A stretch of 64,000 nt of DNA, taken from contig CM043950.1 in NCBI GenBank assembly GCA_014529385.2, positions 72,392,435 through 72,456,434 of the forward strand. The letters run 5' to 3'. The DNA comes from Adiantum capillus-veneris (taxonomy: Eukaryota > Streptophyta > Polypodiopsida > Polypodiales > Pteridaceae). This document shows positions 33,541-45,209 of the stretch, piece after piece. The notes beneath the pieces were generated by a model. That model did no database searches and was not told where the DNA came from. It saw only the letters and a program-made list of their open reading frames with translations. Position 1 is the first letter of the stretch; every line of letters begins with the position of its first letter. The position numbers and the translations under genes were made by a program.

Positions 33541-34344
33541 GCCCTCATTGGTTGGCCTACCCTAGGTGAATATCCTCTATTCTTGTAGTTCAGGTTTGCT
33601 ATGAACATAGGTGTATTTTCATCCATCATGATTTGATTTTATCATAGTTCAAGCCACATATGAAGGTTCAATAACTTCATCAGCACTAGCTCAAAATGGA
33701 ATTTCCTTTATGGCATAAGCTTCACCCTCAGTTTCCCTCACATGGTTTTCTATAGGTTCCTCGTAGTAAGCAGTTGGTGGCATCATTGGTTGGATTATGA
33801 GTGAGCTGTAAATATCCCACAATGGACCTATTATCATGAGGCAAAGGTGGCTATTTTCCCAACATAGGTTGCATTTTGTCTCCTCCCTGTACTAGGTTGT
33901 TGGGTCCAATCTGATGCCTCGAAGGTGGCGGCAACTGTTGTACCACTAGATGTCCATATGGACTTTCCCTCATGTAATTACGATTAAAGAAGCACTCACT
34001 AGTATCAATATTAATGTATTTTTGTTCAATAACACACCACTTCAATGATCTTGGAGCATTGGCGACTTGAGGTTGTTGCAGTCTCAGATTGGGGTTTTGT
34101 TGGTAGGTGTGATTCATTCTGTGGACCACATTTTTAAGTAGTTGATCCACATTTTTTGTGATTGAAGTATAAACACTATGTTTTGTAGTGGAATTGCTAG
34201 GGGTAGAAGACGCACTGTTGCTATTTGTCTCTACATCCTCTATTACCCCGTAGGTTTTGTAGTTAATAACCATCTATAGTGCTTTTGTAGTGACTTGCTC
34301 AAATGTTGTGCATGCCTATAGTTTCTTTTTGAGAGTTTCCTTTC
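33541..34344 (-). pseudogene. gypsy gag, C-terminal half
   Basis: Minus-strand frame of which 34273-33851 is open: MVINYKTYGVIEDVETNSN, then LKWCVIEQKYINIDTSECFF. The latter is a knuckle-like Trp/Cys segment seen in plant gypsy gag proteins. It continues with several stops to 33541, where the TRIM-like element splits it. The upstream part is at 35690-36085, separated by an insertion. Which pol belonged to it is unclear; element 2 lies downstream in the same orientation. Confidence 0.75.
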
Positions 34345-35689
34345 TTAACGCTAGTTTGGTACCAAAACAAGACACTTAAGTGTCTTTTTTTACAGATTTA
34401 AAGTAAATGGCACTTGCATTAAACAATTAATTTAAGAAAACCCTCTTGATATGCTTAAATATGCTAGCTAGAGTGTCTTTTAAAAATATAAACTTGCATT
34501 TTAAAAGCTACCATGATCAAGAAATATACTCATCAAGTTGACCCTTGTAAGACTGTGATTGATGCTTTAAATAAATTGACTTTATAAGCTTAAGAAAAAA
34601 TGTAACGACCTTGTAGAATATATTATGTGACTTATCCACATTTGTGCTATAGATAATTAAAAGGCCCATGTGCAATCAAACTCACTTGAGAATATATAAA
34701 TTAATGGAATGTTCTATGAGTTTGATATGGCCAATTCAAGCATATTGTTGTATATGAAGTAAAATATATCTATGAATTTTAGAAAATAATACATTGATTA
34801 CCCTTCCCATTGAGGGTGCAAGATGGCAAGTAGAAGGGATTTGTTATGCAATAATTATTGGATCATTTCAATTATTCAAAACTACACAAAAGAAAAGTTT
34901 GATACTTTAGTTCTTGAGAAATAAGCACTCAAAACCTCAAAAAATATCAAACTTTGCACGTAGATCAACTAAATGTATCAAAGCACGTGTTACATACACA
35001 ATTGAGGCACCAAAAACCTTGGTTTCAATGTCATTATAGTGGACTAAATATTTTTAAGATTTTTTGCAAAATAAAAATCAACATAAAGTTCAAGCAACAT
35101 GATTTATCAGAGCTAGGGAGCCAAAAAAATACATATATAGTTTCTTGATCTCAACATACAAAGTCATTTGTAGTTGTTAAACTGCACTAGGTGATCTCCC
35201 ATTCCATGAGGGGACCTTTAGAAGACCATTATGCTCTTATTAAGTACGTTCTCAAGTATGAAATTATGTCTATAACTTGCATGTGACTTGGAAACTAGTC
35301 TTTGAAGGGAATTTCATTGTTTTGTAACATTAAGTATTGACATTTGGTTTTTACAAACATTAAAAAAACCATCTAATAAAAAGATATAAGAATTTTATGT
35401 TTTTTTTGGAAAAATAGAATGAAATTTTAGTAAAATTTACGACTTAAAACTTACCATAATTGTCTCCATAGGGTTTGTATTTTGACATGGAGAAAAATCA
35501 TTTTTCTCTTTCCCCCATAACCAACTTATGATGGAAGCACGATGTAAAAAACTTCGTTATAGCTTGACAAATAAATTCCCAAAACTTGATAGGAAAACGG
35601 AACACTTGAGTGTCTCAAGTTTTGACAAATAAATTGCCAAAACTTGGTAGGAAAACAAGACACTTAAGTGTCTCAACACACTTGAGTGT
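34345..35689. mobile_element. Insertion of ~1.35 kb inside gag, bounded by a repeated palindrome
   Basis: Non-coding, AT-rich. The 16-bp palindrome AGACACTTAAGTGTCT occurs near both sides (34370-34385 and 35658-35673) inside a roughly 30-bp direct repeat (TTGGTANNAAAACAAGACAC). The right side also has a tandem 68-bp duplication at about 35565-35700. The gag frame lies on either side. No target duplication was fixed, so the exact borders and type are uncertain. Confidence 0.5.
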
Positions 35690-36085
35690 ATAATTACGGG
35701 ACTAGTAATAATCCCTCTATAAAGAGATAGACAAGCGATCATCTTGTGGTAACTCTTGTGCAAGACATCTTTCAATGTACTATTTGAAGCAAAGTGATGT
35801 TTCTTTTACCTTTTCATTCTCCTTGTTCTTTAAAGCATAAATTTGGGAAAACATGTTGTGCTTGATTCCCCTCTTGGAGAATTCCTTAGCAAACTCTTGC
35901 AAGAGTTGATTAATATTCAGTAATTCCATGTTGTTGAGTGGTTGAAACCAAGTCAACACCATCCCTTTTAATGTCAAACCAATCCCTCCTATTGCACGTG
36001 TAAATTCACTGCTTGTTCCACTCTCAAGACTTGCTTTAAAATGGAAACATGCGCGTATGGATATCGCTATACTTTTCTGGCACAC
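35690..36085 (-). pseudogene. gypsy gag core, N-terminal half
   Basis: Retrotransposon gag domain on the minus strand: IGGIGLTLKGMVLTWFQPLN, LLQEFAKEFSKRGIKHNMFS, QIYALKNKENEKVKE, then a TAG and YIERCLAQELPQDDRLS before the insertion border. It aligns with element 1's gag core (GMTLEGKALTWFQ, TGIKHNTVAQI). Confidence 0.85.
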
Positions 36086-37029
36086 ATTTAGCCACTTGAT
36101 AAGGTTTCATTTAAAAAAATAATCTACCATACTCATCATTCTAGGATATTCTACCATTACATCCCTTGTCTCATAAACACTGATAGGTGCTCTAGAAGGG
36201 GTTTGATTGATCACCCTTTCCTCTGATCTTACATCTTGACTTTTAGTTCTGATATCCAACGTCTTGGCTACCAAAATATGGGTTTGAAATTTTTTTCCTT
36301 GACCAGTTTGATGGTTGTCGACGTTACCTACTAACCTACTCCTAAGTACTCAAATGAATCATATGAACAAAATCCAACAAATGGTGGAAAATTGGGGGAA
36401 AAAATGGAATATGGAACAATACCTTAAAAATGAAACGCTTTTGTATCTCACTCACAACTCCCAATACCTCTCAAGAATAACATCTTCTTCATTTTTGCCA
36501 ATAGGAGTGCATGCTTCTAAACCTATGTAGTTTCCAAAAGATCTACAAAGTTTAAGATTCTATTAAAGATTCAATCTACATATCAGGGGTCTTGATTTGT
36601 CTAATTTCAAAGTAGATTTTTTTTCGTGAAGGAATGGTTAGCTTAAGATTCAAAAAACATTATGATTTACCTAATTTGGAGATTCCTTGAGCCATGGTAA
36701 TGGTCAAGCTAACATCGCTACTACTTTCCATCATGTTGAGTCCAAAAGTTGTAATGTAATATTCATTTATGAATGCAAATCCCATCTACAAACTTTCTAC
36801 TTTCTTTTATTCATTCAAAAATGTATAGTCAATCATTAGGCCCTTGAGCTTTTAGATTGTAAATGTTTACTACTCTAATGTGATCTTTAGCCCCACATTT
36901 CCCCAAGTTTGATTCAAAACCATTATTTTCTAAACCCTTGCTAAGGTATAAAGACATTTTTATAAAAGGGACCTAAGTTTTTGAATAGCACGAGGTTAGC
37001 ATATATTGTTGATGTTTGTGTCTTTTCTT
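36086..37029. other. No confident gene
   Basis: AT-rich region between the minus-strand gag and plus-strand element 3. It may hold element 3's decayed gag and the start of its protease, but I could not read a catalytic Asp motif. Confidence 0.35.
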
Positions 37030-39799
37030 TTAATGCTACTTCCATCAGATCTATAGGGCTTGTACAAATGTGAAAGTGACGGTTGGTAATCTCAAAGATG
37101 AGAAAAACTTCTTTATGCAAGAGATGTCTACCTATCCTCTTATCCTTGGGCAGCCATACATCACAGCCATTTGCATGGAAACAAAGATCTTGGATGATGG
37201 TTTTGCTTATGCCAAGGTAAAGAGTAGAGATGAAAAGTGAGCTATGCAATTCTTGATTGTGTGTGTGAATCACAAGAGGAAACATGATAGTCTTTGTGAG
37301 TATCCTCTACCAAAAGCGAGCAAAGAGTTCAAGGAGTACAGAGACAAGGGGTTTTGGCCATGTACCATTGTAAAGAGAGATTGCAATGGTACAATAAAAA
37401 AAAGAATCTTGATTGACTCAAAGCGAGAAGAAGCTTTTTCTACAAGTTTCAAAGGATTAACAGAGCATGGTTTAGTACGTTGAGGCTATGAAAAGAAGTG
37501 CACGACAATATCTATATAATGTACATAAATACATGAAGAAAAAAGGCTTCATAGAGGATAGTGAATGCATTTTAGTATCTTTGAGCATGTTTCTCATGTA
37601 GATACTACACTTGAGCTTGAGGCTATAATGGATTCTAGTATGCAAGATGGAATCCATGTTGTGGAAGTATGCTCTATGGAAATGTATGATGTGATTGAGT
37701 CTTTTGAATATCATAAGGGTTTCAATGCTAATGAAAGATAGAAAGTGCGTGTGGAGACCAAGCACAAAACGGTGGCAAAGAAAGTGAGACCAGTGGCCTT
37801 ACCTCTATCATCAATAGAAAAAGATAGAGCAAGCTTCTTTGCACAGTCAAATCTTAGGGATCCAGAAAGAATTGGACACAGGTTTACAATGGATTCCCTA
37901 AAAGAGATAAAAGTTGTCTATGAGGGTTTTTTAACAGAAGAAGAGAAGAAGAGTTTGAAAGAAATGCTTTCAGGACATGGTAAGGCTTTTTCTTTCTATC
38001 CACATGAGATAGGGTGTGTTGATCCGAATGTTGTTGCGCCTATGGTGATCTTCACTATCCGTCATGTACCTTAGAATATATGTCCAATCTCGGTTCCAAA
38101 AGCACATTTTCCAAAGATAATAGAACTACTCAATGAAAAGATTAGCATGGGTATTTTGGAGCCTTCTTGTGCGCCATATTCAAATACGTGGTTCACTATG
38201 CCTACAAAGAACGGAGATTTGCAGTTCATACAAGATACAATATGTAAACAAGGTTACCATCAGGAATTTGGGTACAAAACCAATTATGGATGAATGCACA
38301 GAGGTGTTTGTAGGAAGGTCAATTTACTCAATGGGGGGTCTCTACTCAAAGTACAATCAATTTCAACTAGATGTTGAGAGTAGAGATTTGACAACTATGA
38401 AAACATCTATGGGGCTGGTAAGGATGTGTACGTTACATCAAGGAGCAACGAATTCAATTTCACAAATGATGAATGGGATGAAAAAGGTTCTACGTGACTT
38501 CATACCTTGAATCAGAATGCCATTTCTTGATGTGATGTGACCATCAAAGTATGTGAAGACAAAGACAAAGATGAATCTATGGATTCAAGGGGCTGCCCTA
38601 AGTATGTTGCAGACCACATCAAAGACTGTGAGAATATTTTGTCAAAGTTGGAAGAAGTTTGTCTTACCCTATCATGAACAAAATATGTATCTATAATTAA
38701 TAAAGTATTGATTGTGGGGCATATGTGTGGTCCTTATGGTAGAAAGCCTTGTTCAAAAGAGATGGATGCAATCAAAAACATGAAAGAAACATGCATAAAT
38801 GTCATTGAAGTTCAAAGCTTTCTTGGTGCTTGTGCCTTCTATCTTTTTTGGATACTACATTATGCACATGTAAAGATCATATTTATAGGTTGTTGAGAAA
38901 TAATCAAAAGTTTCAATGGGAAGAAGAGAACACAAAAGCCATGAGAAAGATAAAGAAGCTACTTCTTTTGTTTCCAACCTTGAGAAAGGAATACTATGCA
39001 TGTGAAAGACCTTGTCATTGTGATAGTGGACACAAGCCCTACAGGGATAGGATGGGAAGTAGGGCAAGATGATGACCAAGGAAAAAGGTATATGATGAGG
39101 TTTGGAGCTAAGGTTTTGAGTTCTCACCAACTAGATTATGCACAAGTAAAAAGGGAACTATGGGGGCTGGCTACAGCATTAAGGTGTGAGTCTAAGGAGT
39201 ACTTGATAGGGGCATCAATGGTTGTGGAAACTGTTTGTTTGCCTCTTCTTGGAATGCTTACAAATTGTTCAACCCGTGACATTGCTATGCTACATTGGAT
39301 AGTCTACATAAAGTCCTTGAATCCCAAGTTCAAGCATATTGCAGCGAAGGACAATCCAATAAAAAATATGCTATCTAGGACAAGGTATGAAGATGAACAT
39401 GAGATGATTGTTGAGGGAGATGAAAAGGCTGCAAGGTTGAAAAACGAAGACAAATTTGACAAGAGGCATAGGTTGAGACAAAAATCCTTTGAAGAAGGTG
39501 ATTGGATGTTGGTGCATGATAGTAGCCTTGAAAACAAGCACTCTACAATAAGGAATCTTGCAAAGAGATGGTTTGGTCCTTTTATTGTCAAGCATGTGCA
39601 TGAAAATGCAATGTACACCTTGCGAGAGCTAGATGGGATAGAAATGAAATTTTCCATTGCAAGAAAAAGGGTTAAGTTGTTCAAAATAAGAGAGGATGTT
39701 CATCCATTTGATGCACAACCTAGTGAAGAGGATGATGGGTCTAACTGTATGCAAATTGAGGATGAGAGTGAAGATGTGGAGTCTGACCATGAGTTTTAA
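37030..39799 (+). pseudogene. Element 3: gypsy protease end, RT, RNase H, integrase C-terminus (core deleted)
   Basis: The plus-strand pol of a second gypsy lineage. Protease C-terminus at 37050-37230 (FFMQEMSTYPLILGQPYITA). RT at 37745-38560: KVRPVALPLSS, FLTEEEKKSLKEMLSGHGKA, CVDPNVVAPMVIFTI, MGILEPSCAPYSNTWFT, and an active-site box degraded to FLDV (38524-38535). Connection IEVQSFLGACAFY near 38805-38845. RNase H at 38996-39370: IVDTSPTGIGWEVGQDD, YAQVKRELWGLATAL, then CLPLLGMLTNCSTRDIAMLH. After NMLSRTRYEDEHEM the frame passes straight into the integrase C-terminal domain (FDKRHRLRQKSFEEGDWML, RWFGPFIVKHVHENAMYTLR), without the zinc segment or DDE core. Several stops and frameshifts precede 38996; from there to 39799 the frame is open. 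Confidence 0.9.
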
Positions 39800-39835
39800 T
39801 TCATAACAACTACTATTGTGGCACATACCAGAGGA

Positions 39836-39945
39836 TGTGCAGGTTCAGAGGGGGTGGATGTCATACTCTGGAGCATGCATTGGGGTGTCTTTGTGTGCTT
39901 GCCTACTTGATCAGATGCCTATTTTGGTTGGATAATGTACATACT
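39836..39945 (+). repeat. Element 3 polypurine tract and truncated 3' LTR
   Basis: GGTTCAGAGGGGG precedes TGGATGTC at 39855. It matches 31067-31290 in order. Similarity ends near 39945, so the LTR is truncated to about 90 bp. Confidence 0.7.
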
Positions 39946-40347
39946 CCATTAGGAAAAAATTGGACCCCCTTGGGGCCATGTAAGGATCCCTAATTTTAAG
40001 GGATTAAAGCTAATTTTTTAGGGGATGGAGGGAACAAAGACAATAAATAGGGCTACTTTTGTAGCTCTCTCTCTAACTTCTCTCTAGATACGAGAGGGGG
40101 GGAAAGTAGGGAATGACAGTGGTAAAGTAGGAGGAATAGGGGGGATAAAGTAGGAGAGAGAGGGGAGTAAAAAGAGAGAGAGGAGTAAAAGTAGAGAGAA
40201 GAACCATTCTCTCTCTACCTATCACCAAACAAAGAGAGTAAGTAGTTATGATAAAAGCCACTTTTCAGTTCGTGCATCAATTTACCCCTGAAAAATGATT
40301 TTTTATAAAATCTTCAAAATGGATCTTTTAAGCTTTCAAAAGGTCCC

Positions 40348-40387
<40 letters not shown>

Positions 40388-40673
40388 ACAATATTTTTTT
40401 AGAAGAATCTAGCTTTTATTAGCTCCAAATCTACAATTCCTTGGGTCCCTCTCTACATTAACTCCAAGAATAAATAGATAATGCCACATCATCAAAACGT
40501 CCATCTAATAAAGCCTAAAAATTGAAATTTTTAAAATTTAAAAATTTCCCTCCTTTGAGCTCAAAAACCTATATATGAAAAAATATATTTTTAAGTCTTT
40601 TTATCCCAAAAATTGTCTCTTTATCCCAAAAAGTATATCTTATCAATTTTTTTTCCCATCATAACTTTTCAGC
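39946..40673. other. Low-complexity region, no gene
   Basis: Purine-rich GAGA/GGGAGG stretch at 40070-40210 and an (AT)n run at about 40349-40388. Possibly holds the promoter of the plus-strand gene at 40674. Confidence 0.5.
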
Positions 40674-43340
40674 ATGTCTCTTTGCGACATACCCAATGAA
40701 TCACCTGTGCTGTCATCTACTAGGTCAACTAATGTCAGTCTGCGCCTACCGATCGAATTTGCTCCCACAAAAACAAATGATGAGAAAGCATCTCAACCGG
40801 CATCCGTACGACGGTTTCAAGGAGAAACCAATGTTGACTTATGGCTTGATGGAGGGTTGTATCCAAAAGATCCGCTCGTGGGCTGCCATCCGACATTCCG
40901 TACACTCCCAAGCTTAATCAAATATGTGGGAGAAGGAGAACGTGGTCTTCTTGGGTATTGTAAGAGATTGGACTCCAATCACGCAGGTGCGTCGGCATAT
41001 TTCCGACAACAATGTCAAGTGTTACACATTCATTCCACAAATCTCCAACAACAACTACATTCCACAGAGAAACAACTCAAAGATCTTAAAGAGGAGATGA
41101 AAGCTACAAAAACAGAGGTAACTAAGCTCCAGATTGCAATGATACACCTAAAGGCCACTCCATTTGGCATGCGTGAGCGTAAGAGGGAGTTCTCTTCCAT
41201 TGAAAACTTAGCATTAATGGAGGGGTACGTAAGAAGCGAATCACGACAACCAGGTATTTTTTTAAATTCACAGTGTTCATAACTCTCAAATATTTTTCAT
41301 CAATTTGTAACTCGGTTCACCTTTTGAAATAGGACATATATACAAGCTGTGTGTGGAAGTTTTAGACAATAGGACCGTTGCAACCTTCTCCTAGGATGCA
41401 TCTCAAAGGAAGATATACTTTACATCATAGGTTGTGAAAAAGGCCAAACACATGAAAGATGCCATCACAAAGGAAATCCTAAAAAAGATCTCTAACCTTG
41501 TGTCTGAGGATGATGTACAGAGAGCTTGTGATGAGGTTGGGATCAGCACAAATGCATACCATGCACTTCATGGATTGATGAAAGATGCATTACGAGATCA
41601 AGGCATCACCAAGAATTTATTTCCTATTCCACATAGGGTCCGACTTGCCAAAAAAGCAAACAATGATCTCGTTCGGGAATCCCTTGGCGAATACAAACAC
41701 ATTGAAGGATCCATGGTGTACTCTTCCACGAGTGCCAAGTCACGTGGTAATATAAAGGGAGGCAATACTATTCCTAATGGGACAAAGTCTTTTAGTTATC
41801 ATCAATTCAACAATATTTTTGTTCACTTGAAATGACTACAACGAGCTATGGTTAAATTTTATGCTTTGTCTCCACAGGGTAATACAAATTGTAATGTCGT
41901 TTTTTATTTGTATTGAATATCATTTAGTATAACAATTCAATTCTTGTGTTGTTTCAGTACTTGGAGAGAAGCTCATATTTATTCTTAAGCTAGATGAATG
42001 TCAAATTGTCAAAGGACGGAGATTAGAACGTATGAGTGTGCCACTCATGAATGAGGCAATGTTTTTTGCAAAAGTCGATGCTATCGGTGATCATTCTCAG
42101 AAACCATCATTTAGTGTACAATCGGAAAAAGAAATATGGTGGTTAGGAGCTTTTGAATTTCCGAAGGAGACTCATGAGGTGTTGGCATGGGTCTTCTCTA
42201 TGATCCCGTGGATCATAGAGGTTATTAAGGCACAACTAGAGGGAGAAAAGCTAGAAGTAGATGGAGTAGGTACATTTGATGTTGAGTGGCACTTAGGAGG
42301 TGATCTAAAAACAATCAAATGTATACTTGGGTGTAAACAAGGTGCTTCATCACTTCTTCCTTGTCCATATTGTGTACGAGGATACAAGGAGAGTACTCGT
42401 TGCTCCACGTCTTCAAAGAAAAATGTCAAGGGAATTCAGGCAATAGGGTCAATGGATGATGATGCAAGGGATTGGGTGTGCTTGGTGTTGAAGTGTCCTA
42501 TCATGGAGGTCCCCAATCGGTCGACAAAAGATAAAACATGGCATCCCATTATCAATTTTCCACTTACAAATGTACACTTTTGCACTTTGCATGCCTTTAT
42601 GCGTATATTTGATCGCTTGTTAAAGCTTCACATAGAGTACCCTTTCACAATGAAACCACTTTAGAGATCCGTGGAAGCCATTGGAATAGTTGAAACAATT
42701 CTAAATTCGATTGGATGTCATGGTGGCAATGTTTCTATCATCGGTGAGGTGGATAATATGCATGAAGTGCCACAAAAAGTATCTATGAATGGTGTGAAAG
42801 CACGTAGGTTTTTCAAGAAACCAAAGATGCGAAAGGAGAGGGGTGAAGAGGATGCTCCATGGGAGCTATGGAAAGTGCTTTGCAAGTGTACGACCGATCA
42901 AGATTCAAATCCCGTGCTTGTAAATCTGCGTAGGCAAGTGTGGCACCACTTGGAGTTAGTGCTTCAAATCATGTGGAAACCCCAAACCACGAGCGAGCAA
43001 CAAAATTTGTTCAAAGATCACATTTCGAATTGCACTAAAGCATTTGTGCAAGCGTGGGGAGAGAGCAATATCACACACTACATGGTAAGTTACTTTGTTC
43101 AGTTCAAATTTTGATGCTATACGTAAATATTTATTTGATCTAAGCATTTTTTCTTGATGCAACATATTTTGTATGCGCATGGAGCATTCTTTATGTCAAA
43201 ATAAGGTTTATTAGACATGTGGAGCACCCAAGGAATGGAAAAATCACATTATCAAGCCAAAGGTGTTTACTTTAAAAATACACGTCACGGTGGTGGAACT
43301 ATGAGATCCAACTACATGAAGGATATGATGCTATGCAATG
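40674..43340 (+). pseudogene. Multi-exon transposase-like gene of uncharacterised family, with stops
   Basis: Exon 1 (40674-41253) encodes a 190-residue N-terminus with LPSLIKYVGEGERGLLGYC and a coiled coil (TNLQQQLHSTEKQLKDLKEE); its donor is CCAG/GTATTT. Exon 2 (about 41333-41745) includes KAKHMKDAITKEILKKISNL and contains two TAG codons. Exon 3 (about 41958-43084, after acceptor TTTCAG and before donor GTAAGT) carries LKLDECQIVKGRRLERMSVP, EWHLGGDLKTIKCILGC, LLPCPYC, then VHFCTLHAFMRIFDRLLKL and LNSIGCHGGNVSIIGE, with one TAG at 42662-42664. A further exon (about 43160-43335) reads ILYAHGAFFMSK-stop. The GGDLK, CPYC and LHAFMRI motifs recall a family of large uncharacterised, probably transposon-derived eukaryotic proteins; I cannot name it. 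At least four stops make it a pseudogene. Confidence 0.7.
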
Positions 43341-43542
43341 TAAATGTTTATTATGTTTGTAGATGTCTTTGCTGAGCTGCATATAATACTTCTCCGTTTA
43401 TCTATTTTTTGTTTTTATATTTTGATGATATTAAGAGTTTCTTTAAGTGGCCTGGTCAAGTGTGAAGAGACCTTTTTAAAAAAAAATAGAGGGCTTTTAG
43501 AGAAGAAGGAGTCTCATTTTCAATCTTGCCCCTTCTTACACC

Positions 43543-44385
43543 ATGGCACGCACAAAGAAAACAACAAGAAAAGATCAACCTTTTTTTGCTCACCCTTACT
43601 CAATTGTCCAAGGTGCTCAAAAACCACCTTGGATGCACGAACAAGAGCTCTTAGAAGAGATGGAGAGAGAATGGTCAGGTGAAGAGCAACAAGATGGAAA
43701 ACCTTCACGCAAGAAGAAACGGGTAGTGACATCAGACACAGAAACCGAAACAGACAACGAAGCACAAAGCCCTCCATGGAGCGGAAAAGAGATCCCAAGC
43801 AATCATCGAGTTCCGGCTGGGAAGACATTGCCACGTGGCTTCGGCGCTCTGTCGTTAGAACAGCCTAGAGGTGATCATGGGTTACTAAATGAAGAGGATT
43901 TTGAGGATGTAGTAGACGAGCCAGTTGGAGCATAGGGTGGATTTGAAGAGCCAATCGGAGCACATGGTGGTCTTGAAGATGCGCAAGCTCCCCCTCGCAA
44001 GCCCTCTAGTAAAAAGAAAACGTTTTTCAAGGTTCACCCTCGCAAGGCCCATGCCCCAGATCCTACCATTCCTCAACAACGGGCTCCTGCTGTGAAGCGA
44101 CGCATTCCAAAGGCGTTGCAAGAGATTCGTCACTATCAAAAAACTTCATACCTTCTCATACGCAAGGCACCATTCGCACGTTTGGTAAAAGAGATCATGC
44201 AAAGTTATCGAATGGTGTTTTGAGTTCAAGGTATCGCCATAGAGCTCTGCAAGAAGAAGCGGCAGAATGTCATCTAATTTTATTTTTTGAAGAACACCAA
44301 CTTGTGTGCTATTCATGAAAAAGGGTGAACAATAATGCCCAAAGATTTAGCTCTTACTCGTCGAATCAGAGGACAAAGAGATTGA
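43543..44385 (+). pseudogene. Histone H3 / CENH3-like pseudogene with long N-terminal tail
   Basis: It starts MARTKKTTRK in a good context (ACACCATGGC), like the H3 N-terminus MARTK, then has a long, partly acidic tail of about 180 residues (EEMEREWSGEEQQDGKPSRK; GLLNEEDFEDVVDEP). The histone fold follows: KALQEIRHYQKTSYLLIRKA and PFARLVKEIMQSY (44110-44210) as in H3 helices N and 1; RALQEEAAECHLILFFEE (helix 2, shifted frame, 44240-44295); NTNLCAIH and TIMPKDLALTRRIRGQRD (44293-44382), ending exactly where H3 ends. The APFARLVKEI wording is closer to CENH3 than to canonical H3. Broken by TAG at 43933-43935, two compensating frameshifts in helix 2 and a TGA before TIMPKD. No introns are seen, so it may be a processed copy. 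Confidence 0.83.
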
Positions 44386-44503
44386 ATTTGACTTTTACTT
44401 TTAGGCAATTTTGCCAATGTAAAGATATCTTTTTGAAAAATATAACGAGTCGTGGCTTTTTCAAATATAACGAGTCGTGTACATTTTTTTTTAAGTGATA
44501 AGT

Positions 44504-44542
44504 AAAACTAAATAGAGAGAGAGAGAGAGAGGAAGGAGAGAG

Positions 44543-44582
<40 letters not shown>

Positions 44583-44689
44583 TGATGGAGAGAGAGAGAG
44601 AGAGATGAGAGAGAGAAAGAGAGACTGATTTGGAGGAAAGAGAATGATAGTGTGGAGTTGGGATATGATGAAGGGAAGAGAGAGAGACG

Positions 44690-44736
<47 letters not shown>

Positions 44737-44742
44737 TGTGGA
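44504..44742. repeat. Long GA-rich microsatellite
   Basis: Imperfect (GA)n for about 240 bp, interrupted by GGAAGG and AGATTTGGAGG-like breaks. Open frames across it are low-complexity artefacts. Confidence 0.95.
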
Positions 44743-44790
44743 TAAAAGAACTGTCAACCAAGTTGGGTTGATTGAATAACCAAAAAAAAA

Positions 44791-44967
44791 ATTGTATTCT
44801 TATAATTTTTGCTTTAAAAACTTTTAATTAGGCTGTCTAGAGGCTTGCCGCAGAGGCGCGCGAGAAGCCAAAAGTAAATGTTACTTCTGATTTCTCGCGC
44901 GCCTCTGCGGTAGGCCTTTAGACAGCCTAATTAAAGCTTTGTTATGCTAAAATTATAAGAATACAAT
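44791..44967. mobile_element. MITE-like foldback element with GC-rich stem
   Basis: 177 bp, ends ATTGTATTCTTATAATTTT / AAAATTATAAGAATACAAT in inverted orientation. The inner arms also pair (TTAATTAGGCTGTCTAGAGG; GCCGCAGAGGCGCGCGAGAA with TTCTCGCGCGCCTCTGCGG) around a small loop near 44873-44888. Non-coding. No unambiguous target duplication. Confidence 0.82.
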
Positions 44968-45209
44968 GTTATTATGTTTTTATTGATGTTATTTATTTGA
45001 AAAAAACTCTATATTTTGATTCAGATAATTACACAAGTGTATCACAAGATAGAACCAATCATATACTATCTATCGTACCATAAACTCAATATAGAAGTTG
45101 AAAAGTACCAGTTAAAATCAATTTCCATTCGAATTTTGAAATAACAAAGTACAAAGATGTGATATATCTCATTACATATTTGAAGGAGTTAATTACAAGA
45201 TTTATGCAT

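Noticed and set aside
39304-39684. 126-codon minus-strand frame
   Set aside because: Antisense of element 3 RNase H/integrase C-terminus, which has clear motifs on the plus strand.
40073-40261. 62-codon minus-strand frame
   Set aside because: Translation of a purine-rich low-complexity tract.
44366-44761. Two overlapping minus-strand frames of 131 and 88 codons made of Ser/Leu repeats
   Set aside because: They are translations of the GA-rich microsatellite, with no non-repetitive protein text.
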